Shown here piece after piece: positions 9,824-17,933 of a stretch of 64,000 nt of DNA (its first letter is position 1; every line of letters starts with the position of its first letter). The position numbers and the translations under genes were made by a program. The notes below the pieces were generated by a model. That model was not told the origin of the DNA, did not search any database, and was given only the letters and a program-made list of their open reading frames with translations. This DNA is from UTCFX2 sp963788145 (lineage in GTDB: Bacteria > Chloroflexota > Anaerolineae > Anaerolineales > UBA4823). The stretch spans positions 434,001-498,000 of the forward strand of contig CAWBFQ010000007.1 of assembly GCA_963788145.1 (NCBI GenBank), written 5' to 3'.

Positions 9824-9878
9824 CGGTTCAAATATTGCATCCTGAGTGAATATCTCAGAAGCGAATATGAAGGAAGAC

Positions 9879-9911
9879 GTAAAACAAATTCCTGCTTGAG
9901 ATTTGTTTTAC
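9879..9911 (+). promoter_or_regulatory. Perfect 11-base inverted repeat in the leader of the 9923 gene
   Basis: GTAAAACAAAT (9879-9889) and ATTTGTTTTAC (9901-9911) are perfect reverse complements separated by 11 bases. The right arm ends 11 bases before ATG 9923. It is AT-rich and has no T-run after it, so it looks more like a protein-binding operator or an RNA hairpin that shields the start region than a terminator. A smaller CTGAG/CTCAG pair lies upstream of it. Confidence 0.5.
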
Positions 9912-9922
9912 AATGAAAAGCG

Positions 9923-10330
9923 ATGGAACCAAAATTATCTACTCCCCCTGTGCGAGCCTTTCTCCCAGCCACACTGATTCTTAATCTATTGGGTTGGGGT
10001 GGGTTATTCGCGATTGTCAATACCACAGAGCCTAATGGTGGAACGCGCTGGGCTTTCTTTTTCTTCAGTGTTTTGGGGTTGACCGGGTTGGCCCTGCCGA
10101 TCGTGGCTTATTTGAATAGACGCTTTCCTTCGACCCCCAGCCCCACGCATGCAGTGATCCTGCGACAGGCTACATGGTTTGGCATTTTTCTGCCCACGTT
10201 GGGCTGGCTGCGGATTGGGCGGGTGCTCGATTTGTCGCTGGCGCTGCTGCTGGCAGCCGGCCTGATCCTGGTCGAATGGTTGCTTCGCTTGCGCGAGCGC
10301 AGCCAGTGGAAACCAGAGCAGAATGTGTGA
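9923..10330 (+). CDS. Small polytopic membrane protein, unknown function
   Basis: This 135-residue protein has about four hydrophobic segments: LPATLILNLLGWGGLFAIV, WAFFFFSVLGLTGLALPIVAYL, ATWFGIFLPTLGWL and SLALLLAAGLILVEWLLRL. The C-terminus is charged and soluble (RLRERSQWKPEQ). No family is recognised and no catalytic motif is visible. It has its own promoter and a conspicuous inverted repeat in its leader. It lies 39 bases before selA on the same strand, so the two may be cotranscribed, but there is no functional link I can support. It follows the codon style of its neighbours. Confidence 0.7.
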   Translation: MEPKLSTPPVRAFLPATLILNLLGWGGLFAIVNTTEPNGGTRWAFFFFSVLGLTGLALPIVAYLNRRFPSTPSPTHAVILRQATWFGIFLPTLGWLRIGRVLDLSLALLLAAGLILVEWLLRLRERSQWKPEQNV

Positions 10331-10369
10331 TCCCCTTCTTAGGAATGATTGCTTGACCCATCGGGGAAT

Positions 10370-11722
10370 ATGTTGAATAGTTTGAGGGACCTCCCCTCCG
10401 TCGATTCTCTGATTCTCTCTTCAGATGCCCAGGATTGGATCCTCCAATATGGTCGTCCATTGACCGTTGAGGCGATTCGCCTGGCTCTGAAGCAAGCGCG
10501 GGAGCAATTTCGACTGGAAGATAAGCTTCCGGACCGGCACGAGTTGATCGATTCAATTCAGAGGCTTCTTCAGGACTGGACCGCGCCCACGCTGGAACCG
10601 GTGATTAACGCTACGGGGGTGGTCCTGCACACCAACTTGGGCCGCGCCCCGCTCAGCCAGGCGGCTTTACAAGCCGCCATGAGCGTATCTTTGGGATATT
10701 CAAACCTGGAATTTGACTTAACAAAAGGCAAACGTGGCTCACGTTTAGAACACGCTGAGACACTTCTGCAACGGATTACAGGCGCGGAAGCAGCCCTGGT
10801 TGTTAATAATAATGCTGCCGCAGTTTTGTTGGCGCTGATTGGGCTGGCTCGCCGCCGGGCGGTAGTGATTGCTCGCTCGCAGCTGGTGGAGATTGGGGGG
10901 GGGTTCCGCATCCCAGACGTGATGAAACAATCTGGAGCGCGCCTGGTGGAGATCGGGACTACTAATCGAGTCCACCTGGCAGATTATGAAGCCGCCCTTG
11001 AAGAATCTCCGGCATTGATCTTGCGCGCCCACCGCAGCAATTTCCGTATCATTGGTTTTACAAGCGAGCCTGAACTGGCGCAAATTTCGGACCTGGCGCA
11101 TCGCGCAAATGTGCCGGTTGTAGATGACTTAGGCTCTGGCGCATTAATAGATACCACCCGATATGGGTTAGGGCATGAGCCGATGGTGCAGGAATTGCTT
11201 GCGGCTGGCGCAGACCTGGTATGCTTTTCAGGGGATAAGTTGCTGGGCGGGCCTCAGGCGGGGATCATCATCGGCAATCTGGATTTGATCGCCAAGCTCA
11301 AGAAACATCCGCTGGCGCGGGCTATTCGAGCCGATAAACTCTGTCTTGCGGCCCTTACGGCCACCCTGCTGCATTATCTTAAAGACGAGGCGGAGGGCGA
11401 AATCCCAATTTGGCGGATGATCTCAGCCTCCTGCGATGATCTTCGCCAACGCGCGGATGGTTGGGTCCGCAGATGCGGTCAGGGACAGGTTGTTCCGGGC
11501 CAATCCGCCGTTGGCGGCGGCAGCCTGCCGGGCGAGACGCTGCCCACTTTTCTGTTTGCGCTCAAACCTGCTAAACCGGACCTTTTGCTGACTCACTTGC
11601 GCCGTTCGAATCCACCGATTATCGCCCGTCTGGAAAATGATCTGGTCTTGCTCGACCCTCGAACAGTCCTGGCTGAGCAGGAAGAAGCGCTGCTCGCCAG
11701 TTTAAAGCAATTTCTGGGGTAA
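10370..11722 (+). CDS. selA: L-seryl-tRNA(Sec) selenium transferase SelA
   Basis: SelA is a pyridoxal-phosphate enzyme that converts seryl-tRNA(Sec) to selenocysteinyl-tRNA(Sec) with selenophosphate. The N-terminal domain (LRDLPSVDSLILSS), the TNLGRAPLS and GYSNLEFDL segments and the PLP-lysine motif CFSGDKLLGGPQAG (Lys290) are all characteristic. I prefer ATG 10370, because it starts MLNSLRDLPSVD as family members do; TTG 10349 is an in-frame alternative. Length (450 residues) is normal. selB, selD and tRNA-Sec are not in the window, so the trait is implied, not shown complete. Genes in this genome that stop at an internal TGA should be checked for selenocysteine. Confidence 0.93.
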   Translation: MLNSLRDLPSVDSLILSSDAQDWILQYGRPLTVEAIRLALKQAREQFRLEDKLPDRHELIDSIQRLLQDWTAPTLEPVINATGVVLHTNLGRAPLSQAALQAAMSVSLGYSNLEFDLTKGKRGSRLEHAETLLQRITGAEAALVVNNNAAAVLLALIGLARRRAVVIARSQLVEIGGGFRIPDVMKQSGARLVEIGTTNRVHLADYEAALEESPALILRAHRSNFRIIGFTSEPELAQISDLAHRANVPVVDDLGSGALIDTTRYGLGHEPMVQELLAAGADLVCFSGDKLLGGPQAGIIIGNLDLIAKLKKHPLARAIRADKLCLAALTATLLHYLKDEAEGEIPIWRMISASCDDLRQRADGWVRRCGQGQVVPGQSAVGGGSLPGETLPTFLFALKPAKPDLLLTHLRRSNPPIIARLENDLVLLDPRTVLAEQEEALLASLKQFLG

Positions 11723-11725
11723 AAT
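11720..11725 (+). promoter_or_regulatory. Candidate -10 box TAAAAT for the M24 peptidase-tsaD pair
   Basis: GGGGTAAAAT overlaps the selA stop codon (TAA 11720-11722). It matches the GG-TANAAT form seen at other promoters in this window and would give a leader of about 50 bases before TTG 11781. Confidence 0.4.
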
Positions 11726-11780
11726 TAGATCCCAATGTAATGTCAGGTTGCTTCTAATGATCTTTTAGAGCGGAAGTAAG

Positions 11781-13061
11781 TTGGCCCAGGTTCCGAAGAA
11801 GGATCTCAACAAGGTTATGAAATCCGAAATTGACGCACTGATGGTTTCACACAATCTGGACGCAATTCTTGTCATCGGTCCAGGACAGCATAACCCGCCA
11901 ATGGTTTACCTGACCGGCGGAGCGCACCTCACGCAGGCGGAATTAATCAAGAAGCGTGGAGAGCCGCCAATCCTTTTCCATGCCTCGATGGAAAGAGATG
12001 AAGCCGCTCGCACCGGATTAGCCACGCGCACGATCGAAGCCTCTTTTTTGGATAAATTGATCAAAGAGCACAACGGAGATTTAATCCAGGCATATGGCGC
12101 GCTTTATTGCCAGATGTTCACTGACTTGGGCATGACAAGCGGGCGTTTGGCAATCTATGGGTTAGGCGATGCAGGACGCACATATGCCATTCTTTGCGAG
12201 CTTCAAAAGAACCTGCCAGATCTTAAAATTGTCGGCGAGATGGGCCGATCGATGTTGCTTACCGCGATGTCAACGAAAAGCCGGGATGAGATAGAACGGA
12301 TTCGTGGGATTGGGCAGGCAGCTACTGGGGTCATTGGGCAGGCAGCAGAATTTCTGACATCCTGTGCTGTTCGAGATGAATTCTTGATGAAACCGGATGG
12401 CTCACCGCTCAGGATTGGCGACGTGAAGAGACAGATCAATTCCTGGCTGATGGAAAAAGGCGGCGAGAACCCAGAGGGGACGATCTTTGCGATAGGTTAT
12501 GATGCAGGGGTCCCCCACAGCACTGGCAACGCGGAAGACCCATTGCGTTTGGGCCAGACGATCGTTTTTGATTTCTTTCCACGTGAGGCTGGCGGCGGGT
12601 ATTTCTATGATATCACCCGCACCTGGTGTCTGGGTTATGCTACCGATCAAGCCCTGGCTCTTTATGAGGACGTGCTGTATGTTTACCAAGAGTTGCGCCA
12701 GGCCTTACAGCTTGGGAGGCCTTGCCGGGATTACCAGGCTCTGGCGTGCGAGTTATTTGAAGGGCGAGGTCATCCGACAGTTCGCAGTCATCCTACGACC
12801 ACAGAAGGTTACGTTCACAGTCTGGGTCATGGTGTGGGTTTGCACGTCCATGAGCTGCCGATGTTTCGCCTGACTGCTCCCGATGAAGAGCGCTTGCTCC
12901 CGGGCGTTGTTATCACGGTGGAGCCGGGGTTGTATTACCCGAGCCGCAACATGGGAATCCGTCTGGAGGATACTGTTTGGGCGCGCCCCGATGGGATATT
13001 TGAGACCCTGGCGGATTTTCCGCTTGATTTGGTGCTGCCCATGAAAAGCCGAATTAAGTGA
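11781..13061 (+). CDS. M24 family metallopeptidase (Xaa-Pro peptidase-like)
   Basis: This 426-residue protein has the creatinase-like N-terminal domain followed by the pita-bread M24 catalytic domain. The five metal ligands can be read as Asp in VFDFFP, Asp in YDITRTW, His in SLGHGVGLHVHELP, Glu in TVEPGLYYP and Glu in RLEDTVW. Such enzymes cleave the bond before proline in peptides, or act on related small substrates. The exact specificity is not clear from sequence. Start choice is uncertain: TTG 11781 has GGAAG just upstream, while ATG 11817 (MKSEIDALM) fits the usual N-terminus. It overlaps tsaD by four bases and is probably cotranscribed with it. Confidence 0.88.
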   Translation: MAQVPKKDLNKVMKSEIDALMVSHNLDAILVIGPGQHNPPMVYLTGGAHLTQAELIKKRGEPPILFHASMERDEAARTGLATRTIEASFLDKLIKEHNGDLIQAYGALYCQMFTDLGMTSGRLAIYGLGDAGRTYAILCELQKNLPDLKIVGEMGRSMLLTAMSTKSRDEIERIRGIGQAATGVIGQAAEFLTSCAVRDEFLMKPDGSPLRIGDVKRQINSWLMEKGGENPEGTIFAIGYDAGVPHSTGNAEDPLRLGQTIVFDFFPREAGGGYFYDITRTWCLGYATDQALALYEDVLYVYQELRQALQLGRPCRDYQALACELFEGRGHPTVRSHPTTTEGYVHSLGHGVGLHVHELPMFRLTAPDEERLLPGVVITVEPGLYYPSRNMGIRLEDTVWARPDGIFETLADFPLDLVLPMKSRIK

Positions 13062-14152
13062 TAGGTCACGTGAATCAACCGTCCGAAGTGCAACCCATTT
13101 TTCCATCAGTACGCATCCTGGGGATCGAATCTTCCTGCGATGAAACAGCAGCTTCGGTCGTCGAGAACGGAAGATGGATTCTCTCTAATGTTGTGGCGTC
13201 GCAGGTGGACCTACATGCCCAATTCGGCGGCGTTTTTCCTGAGGTCGCCTCCCGCCAGCACATACGCTCGATTTATCCCGTCATCGATGCTGCCCTTCAA
13301 CAAGCCCATCTCGGTTTGGGAGAGATGGACGCGATCGCGGTGACACGCGGTCCTGGCCTGCCAGGTTCGCTTGTAATTGGGATCAACGCAGCGAAAGGGT
13401 TGGTAGTGAGCAGCGGTTTGCCTTTGATCGGGATCAACCATCTTGAAGCGCATATCTACTCGGCCTGGATGAGCTGGCCGCCAATGCCGCCTGGAACCGA
13501 CTCGGATGTACCTTCGAAATCCGAACCGCGTTTCCCCCTGATTGTATTAATTGTTTCCGGTGGACACAGCGAGCTTATCTTGATGAAGGATCATCTGAGC
13601 TATGAGCGGTTGGGCGCTACTCTGGACGACGCCGCCGGAGAGGCTTTCGATAAAGTCGCTCGCTTGATTGGTCTGGGTTATCCGGGCGGTCCAGCGATTC
13701 AAAAAGCCAGTATGGATGGGGATCCAACCCGATTTGCTTTTCCGCGCGCCTGGTTGGAAGGAACCTGGAATTTTTCTTTTAGCGGAGTGAAAACCGCAGT
13801 GTTGCGAGAGGTCAGACAATTACAGGAACAGCAGTCTTTGCTGCCTGTCGCCGATCTGGCTGCCAGTTTCCAGGCATCTGTGGTCGATATATTGGTCAGT
13901 AAAACGGTTCATGCTGCTGACAGCCTGGGGGCATCCGAGATTCTGGTGGCAGGGGGCGTCTCAGCGAACCAGGCGCTGAGGGATGCATTCCACTCCAAGG
14001 CGCCATGTCCGGTGCAAATCCCGCCGATCGCGCTTTGTACCGATAACGCAGCCATGATAGCCAGCGCTGGCTATTATCGGTTTGTTGCTGGTCAACGTGA
14101 CCCACTCGATTTTGATATTTTGCCGAACTGGCCGTTGAGCGAATTACGATAA
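13058..14152 (+). CDS. tsaD: tRNA N6-adenosine threonylcarbamoyltransferase TsaD
   Basis: TsaD transfers the threonylcarbamoyl group to A37 of tRNAs that read ANN codons, with TsaB and TsaE as partners. The Kae1/TsaD fold is evident: GIESSCDETAASVV at the start, the metal-binding HLEAH motif, VSGGHSEL, LDDAAGEAFDKVARLIGLGYPGGP and FSGVKTAV. Near the C-terminus is AGGVSANQALRDAF. Length (364) is slightly above the usual 330-345 because of an N-terminal extension. GTG 13058 overlaps the upstream TGA, and GTG 13070 is an alternative start. tsaB and tsaE are not adjacent. Confidence 0.95.
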   Translation: MIGHVNQPSEVQPIFPSVRILGIESSCDETAASVVENGRWILSNVVASQVDLHAQFGGVFPEVASRQHIRSIYPVIDAALQQAHLGLGEMDAIAVTRGPGLPGSLVIGINAAKGLVVSSGLPLIGINHLEAHIYSAWMSWPPMPPGTDSDVPSKSEPRFPLIVLIVSGGHSELILMKDHLSYERLGATLDDAAGEAFDKVARLIGLGYPGGPAIQKASMDGDPTRFAFPRAWLEGTWNFSFSGVKTAVLREVRQLQEQQSLLPVADLAASFQASVVDILVSKTVHAADSLGASEILVAGGVSANQALRDAFHSKAPCPVQIPPIALCTDNAAMIASAGYYRFVAGQRDPLDFDILPNWPLSELR

Positions 14153-14282
14153 GCCAGGTGGGTAGAGTTGGGTATGGTTGTGTAAAAATAAAGTAAATAT
14201 CTCTTAATATTTCTCCTGATTTCAGATAGAATAAAGGGATAGATAGCATCCTGCCCAACCGGATGCCCGTGGAACGGGAATT

Positions 14283-16610
14283 ATGTGGATCGCCATCTTT
14301 TACGTGCTTGCCAGTCTGGTCGCTCTTTATGGGGTTTACACCCTCTACGGCCAGTTTAAGACAGGCTCCGAAAACCGCGCCTGGCTTATGTTCGGCGCGG
14401 CCTTGGTTTTTTACATTTTGTTGATGGGGGTTTTAGCATACCGGACATGGAAGAGGGAAGCCGCGTGGGATGATCTTGCCAGTGGATTTGCAGCCCTGGT
14501 CTTCTCAATCCTCATTGTCGTCGTTGTTTTGAGAATAAAAGCTTGGATTGAGGATTTGGTCGAAACCGAAAAACAATCCTGCAAAGAACAGGAGCTCTAC
14601 CGCTCGATCATTGAAAATCTTCCCACCCCGGTGGTCTTTAAAGATCGTGAGATGATCTATCGGGCTGCCAACCCGTGCTATGGCACCTTTCTTGGTAAAA
14701 CAGAACTCGAAATGCTTGGCAAAAAAGACAGCGATTTTTTTCCGCGGCCGCAGGCGAATGCTTTTTTGCGCTCAGATGAACAGGTCCTTCAACAGCAAAT
14801 AGAACAGGTGGATGAGCAAGAGGTGATGGGTCTGAGCGGGAAGAAGTGGCTTGAGCTCACCCGCCGGCCGGTGTCGGATAACAATGGGGGCATCTCTGGT
14901 GTATTGGTATTTGGTCGCGACATCACGGATCGCAAACGGCTGGAAAGTCAGCTCGATGAGCAGAAATTTTTGATCCAAAACTTGAGCAACGAGAAGCAGC
15001 AAATATTGGAAGATAAACGGCAGACGCTCGGCTTTCAGAAGGATCTGCTCAATTTTGCTCGCCTGTTGGTTTCGATTTCCGGTCATTTCATTGTTTCAAA
15101 CCCTGAGCATGCCAATGAAGATATTCAACGCTCTTTGCGCTTGATTGGCTCTCATATCGGCGTTGATCGATGTGAGATCCTGGTGTTTGATAATAATACC
15201 GGCTGCTTGAATGTGGCCCATGAATGGGTCGCCAAGGGAGTTGCTGACCGCGAGCCCAAAATGACGAGCTATTTAAATCCTCCCTGGGTTAATTTGGTGC
15301 AGATGCAAGTGTTCCAGGTTCCTAACTCGACGTATCTACCACCTGATGCGCATGATGTGGCTGAATTTATGCAAACTCAAGGGATCAAGTCTTTTACAGC
15401 CGTCCCTTTGATAACAAACCGGCTGGTGATCGGGTATCTTTGGCTTGATTCGATCCATGGCCGACCTGTATGGAACAACGAAATGCAGGATTTGCTCAGG
15501 ACCGCCGGGCAGATTTTGGTCAACGCGTTGGAGCGGAGAAAGACAATTGAAGAATTGATTGATGCGCAAGAAGATGCCCAGAAGCGTCTGGCATCCCTTG
15601 AGCAGCATGGTCTGGAAAATGCCTTGTTGAACGAATTAGGTGATTTGCTCCAGGTTTGCCGCACCGTTGACGAGGCTTACCCGGTCATTGCTCGCTATAC
15701 TCAACAATTGGTCCCGGTGGGCTCAGGGGCGCTTTATCTGGTTCGGGATCTGGAAGATCCGGTCGAGCGTGTGGCAGCCTGGGGGGACCCGGCGCCCGTC
15801 GAGACCGAGTTGGCTTTCAACGAATGTTGGGCGCTGCGCCGCGGTCGACTTCACATGGTGCAGGACTCTCGGAAGGATTTGAACTGCGCCCACTTGAAGG
15901 CACCTCTGCCGCCTAAGTATTTATGCATCCCGTTAATCGCGCAAGGTGAAACGATAGGTCTGCTCCATTTGCGTCCTGCCAAAGGCGAAACAGCCAGTCT
16001 TAATGCCCATCTGGAAGATTATCAGCGCGTCAGCCAAGTGATTGCCGAGCATATCGCCTTAGCGCTCTCCAATTTATCTTTACGGGATAAACTACGCAGC
16101 CAGGCAATCCGAGATCCACTCACAGGGTTATATAACCGTCGCTATATGGAAGAAACGTTGGAGCGTGAAATTCGGCGGGCGGTCAGGCACGCCTCGCCTG
16201 TCAGTGTGATTATGTTTGATATTGACCGCCTGAAGCAGATCAACGATAAATACGGTCATGATGCCGGTGATGCGGTTCTAAAAATCCTGGGGGATTTGTT
16301 GATCAAGTTCTTCCGCGGTGAAGACGTGCCTTGCCGCTATGGGGGCGATGAATTCACGATTGTGCTGCCAGAAGCCAGTGTAAGCGAGGCGTTCAGGCGC
16401 GCCGAACAATTCCGTGAAACGTTTAAGAGAACTGATTTTGTGTACGAAGGTCGCACGCTCAGTCCGTTGACGCTTTCGCTGGGGATCGCAGCCTATCCCG
16501 ATCACGGCGCTTCCGTCGAACGCCTGCTGCAGACCGCCGACTCCGCAGCGTACACCGCTAAACTTCAAGGCCGAGATCGGGTGATGATCGGCGGGTTTGT
16601 AGAAGAATAA
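14283..16610 (+). CDS. Membrane-bound PAS-GAF-GAF-GGDEF diguanylate cyclase
   Basis: This 775-residue sensor protein has two or three N-terminal transmembrane helices (1-95), then a short coiled segment. Next comes a PAS domain (about 105-220, LYRSIIENLPTPVVFKDREM to GRDITDRKRLE), a coiled coil, two GAF-like domains (about 260-420 and 450-600) and a C-terminal GGDEF domain starting at RDPLTGLYNRRYMEE. The active-site motif GGDEF is intact at residues 687-691. The product-inhibition site RGED lies five residues before it, so the enzyme should make cyclic di-GMP and be feedback inhibited. It stands alone on its strand and converges with the glycosyltransferase gene. A link to surface polysaccharide control is plausible by proximity only. 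Confidence 0.92.
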   Translation: MWIAIFYVLASLVALYGVYTLYGQFKTGSENRAWLMFGAALVFYILLMGVLAYRTWKREAAWDDLASGFAALVFSILIVVVVLRIKAWIEDLVETEKQSCKEQELYRSIIENLPTPVVFKDREMIYRAANPCYGTFLGKTELEMLGKKDSDFFPRPQANAFLRSDEQVLQQQIEQVDEQEVMGLSGKKWLELTRRPVSDNNGGISGVLVFGRDITDRKRLESQLDEQKFLIQNLSNEKQQILEDKRQTLGFQKDLLNFARLLVSISGHFIVSNPEHANEDIQRSLRLIGSHIGVDRCEILVFDNNTGCLNVAHEWVAKGVADREPKMTSYLNPPWVNLVQMQVFQVPNSTYLPPDAHDVAEFMQTQGIKSFTAVPLITNRLVIGYLWLDSIHGRPVWNNEMQDLLRTAGQILVNALERRKTIEELIDAQEDAQKRLASLEQHGLENALLNELGDLLQVCRTVDEAYPVIARYTQQLVPVGSGALYLVRDLEDPVERVAAWGDPAPVETELAFNECWALRRGRLHMVQDSRKDLNCAHLKAPLPPKYLCIPLIAQGETIGLLHLRPAKGETASLNAHLEDYQRVSQVIAEHIALALSNLSLRDKLRSQAIRDPLTGLYNRRYMEETLEREIRRAVRHASPVSVIMFDIDRLKQINDKYGHDAGDAVLKILGDLLIKFFRGEDVPCRYGGDEFTIVLPEASVSEAFRRAEQFRETFKRTDFVYEGRTLSPLTLSLGIAAYPDHGASVERLLQTADSAAYTAKLQGRDRVMIGGFVEE

Positions 16611-16625
16611 CTCTCCTGTGCCTGC

Positions 16626-17858
16626 CTAGGGTTGCCCAACTAATGTTTCGATGATCTCAGCGAATTGGGCTGCCAATATCGCCCGGTCGAAATGTGCTTC
16701 TACATACTCGCGTCCGCGCAACCCCATCGCGCGCGCCCGCTCAGGGTTGTCTGCCAGCTGATGAATCGCCTCGGCCAGCGTCTGTGGATCACCCGGTGGA
16801 ACGAATAGCCCGCATCCTGCATTCTCCAGCACTTGTCGGATCACGCCATCGATGGCCAGAATCACCGGGCGTCCGGCAGCCATGTAGTCAAAAACTTTGT
16901 TTGGATATACTGTTGCGTACATTGGGATAGGCTTAAGGATTGCAAAGCAGGCATCTGCTGCTGCAAGAGCCTCTACCATTTCACTCTTAGGAACTGGCGG
17001 CAAGAAGGCGATGTTTTTCAATTGCATCTGGGCCGCCCGTGTTTGCAGGCTGGGCTTATCCTTTCCGTCCCCAACCAGAGCAAGGGTAATATCTGGATAG
17101 TTGTCAAGCAGCGCGGCCGCTTCCAACACGATCCCTAAATCATTGGACATCCCATGAGCACCAGCGTACATGGCGATAAATTGGCCCTGCAGACCATTCT
17201 GTTGGCGGAAGGCCATCCCGGAGGCGTAGGGGTCAAACATTTGTGGATCGACGCCATTTGGGACTACCTGAATATCAGGTAAAAATCCTTTCGTAGCAGC
17301 CCGGCTTTGGATATGTTCAACAAAACCAGGGGAATTGACCACGATCCGATCTGCATGGAGATATAGGAAGCGTTCCAGCCAGAGCGAGAGGTGGATCAAC
17401 AACCGATTTCTTAATACGCCTACATCTATTGCAAAAGCCGGCCACAGATCGCGCACTTCAAACAGAAAAGGTTTGCGCTTTAGCCGCGCCAGAATCCAGG
17501 CAGTTGCTCCCTGGAAGATCGGAGGCGAGGTTCCCCAGATCAGATCAACCTCTTTGACGCTTAGCCCAGCCCAAAAGGATGAGAGCATAAAGGTGAAGAA
17601 GCTGAGGACCCGATGGATAAAGCTGCGGTGGAGGGCGGAATAGGTATAGGCGCGCAGGATGGTGATGCGCGGCTCGTCGGGATCTTGCCAGCGGCTAGGA
17701 CCGGATTGCTTTGCTTGCCCGGTGAGGTAGCTGATCGAACTGGCAATGATGGTTACCCGATGGCCTCGCTCCGCCAGGAAGCGAGCTAATTCGTGGTGGC
17801 GTGTGCCACCGGGTTCATCCAGTGCAACGAAAGCTTGGTGAATCAGCAGGATATGCAT
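16626..17858 (-). CDS. GT4-family glycosyltransferase (WcaI/WbuB-like)
   Basis: This 410-residue GT-B fold enzyme begins MHILLIHQAFVALDEPGGTRHHELARFLAERGHRV-like, a pattern typical of WbuB/WcaI glycosyltransferases. The C-terminal donor-binding domain contains VPNGVDPQMFDP, AMYAGAHGMSNDLG, LVGDGKDKPSL, then the PVPKSEMVEAL and YPNKVFDYMAAGRPVILAIDG stretch that contacts the nucleotide sugar. It would add a sugar to a lipid-linked or growing surface polysaccharide on the cytoplasmic face. It is the last gene of a minus-strand block with the heparinase-like and two-domain oxidoreductase genes, a combination frequent in exopolysaccharide loci. Donor and acceptor are unknown. Confidence 0.88.
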   Translation of the reverse strand: MHILLIHQAFVALDEPGGTRHHELARFLAERGHRVTIIASSISYLTGQAKQSGPSRWQDPDEPRITILRAYTYSALHRSFIHRVLSFFTFMLSSFWAGLSVKEVDLIWGTSPPIFQGATAWILARLKRKPFLFEVRDLWPAFAIDVGVLRNRLLIHLSLWLERFLYLHADRIVVNSPGFVEHIQSRAATKGFLPDIQVVPNGVDPQMFDPYASGMAFRQQNGLQGQFIAMYAGAHGMSNDLGIVLEAAALLDNYPDITLALVGDGKDKPSLQTRAAQMQLKNIAFLPPVPKSEMVEALAAADACFAILKPIPMYATVYPNKVFDYMAAGRPVILAIDGVIRQVLENAGCGLFVPPGDPQTLAEAIHQLADNPERARAMGLRGREYVEAHFDRAILAAQFAEIIETLVGQP

Positions 17859-17933
17859 GAATTAATAGGGCGTCAGTCAACGTTTGACTCAGACAATCCG
17901 GTATTTGATTCTCTGCGGAATCAGTTTCGGCGG

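Noticed and set aside
9815..9850. tRNA-like GGTTCAAAT
   Set aside because: No acceptor stem or anticodon arm can be built around it; it lies in a promoter region.
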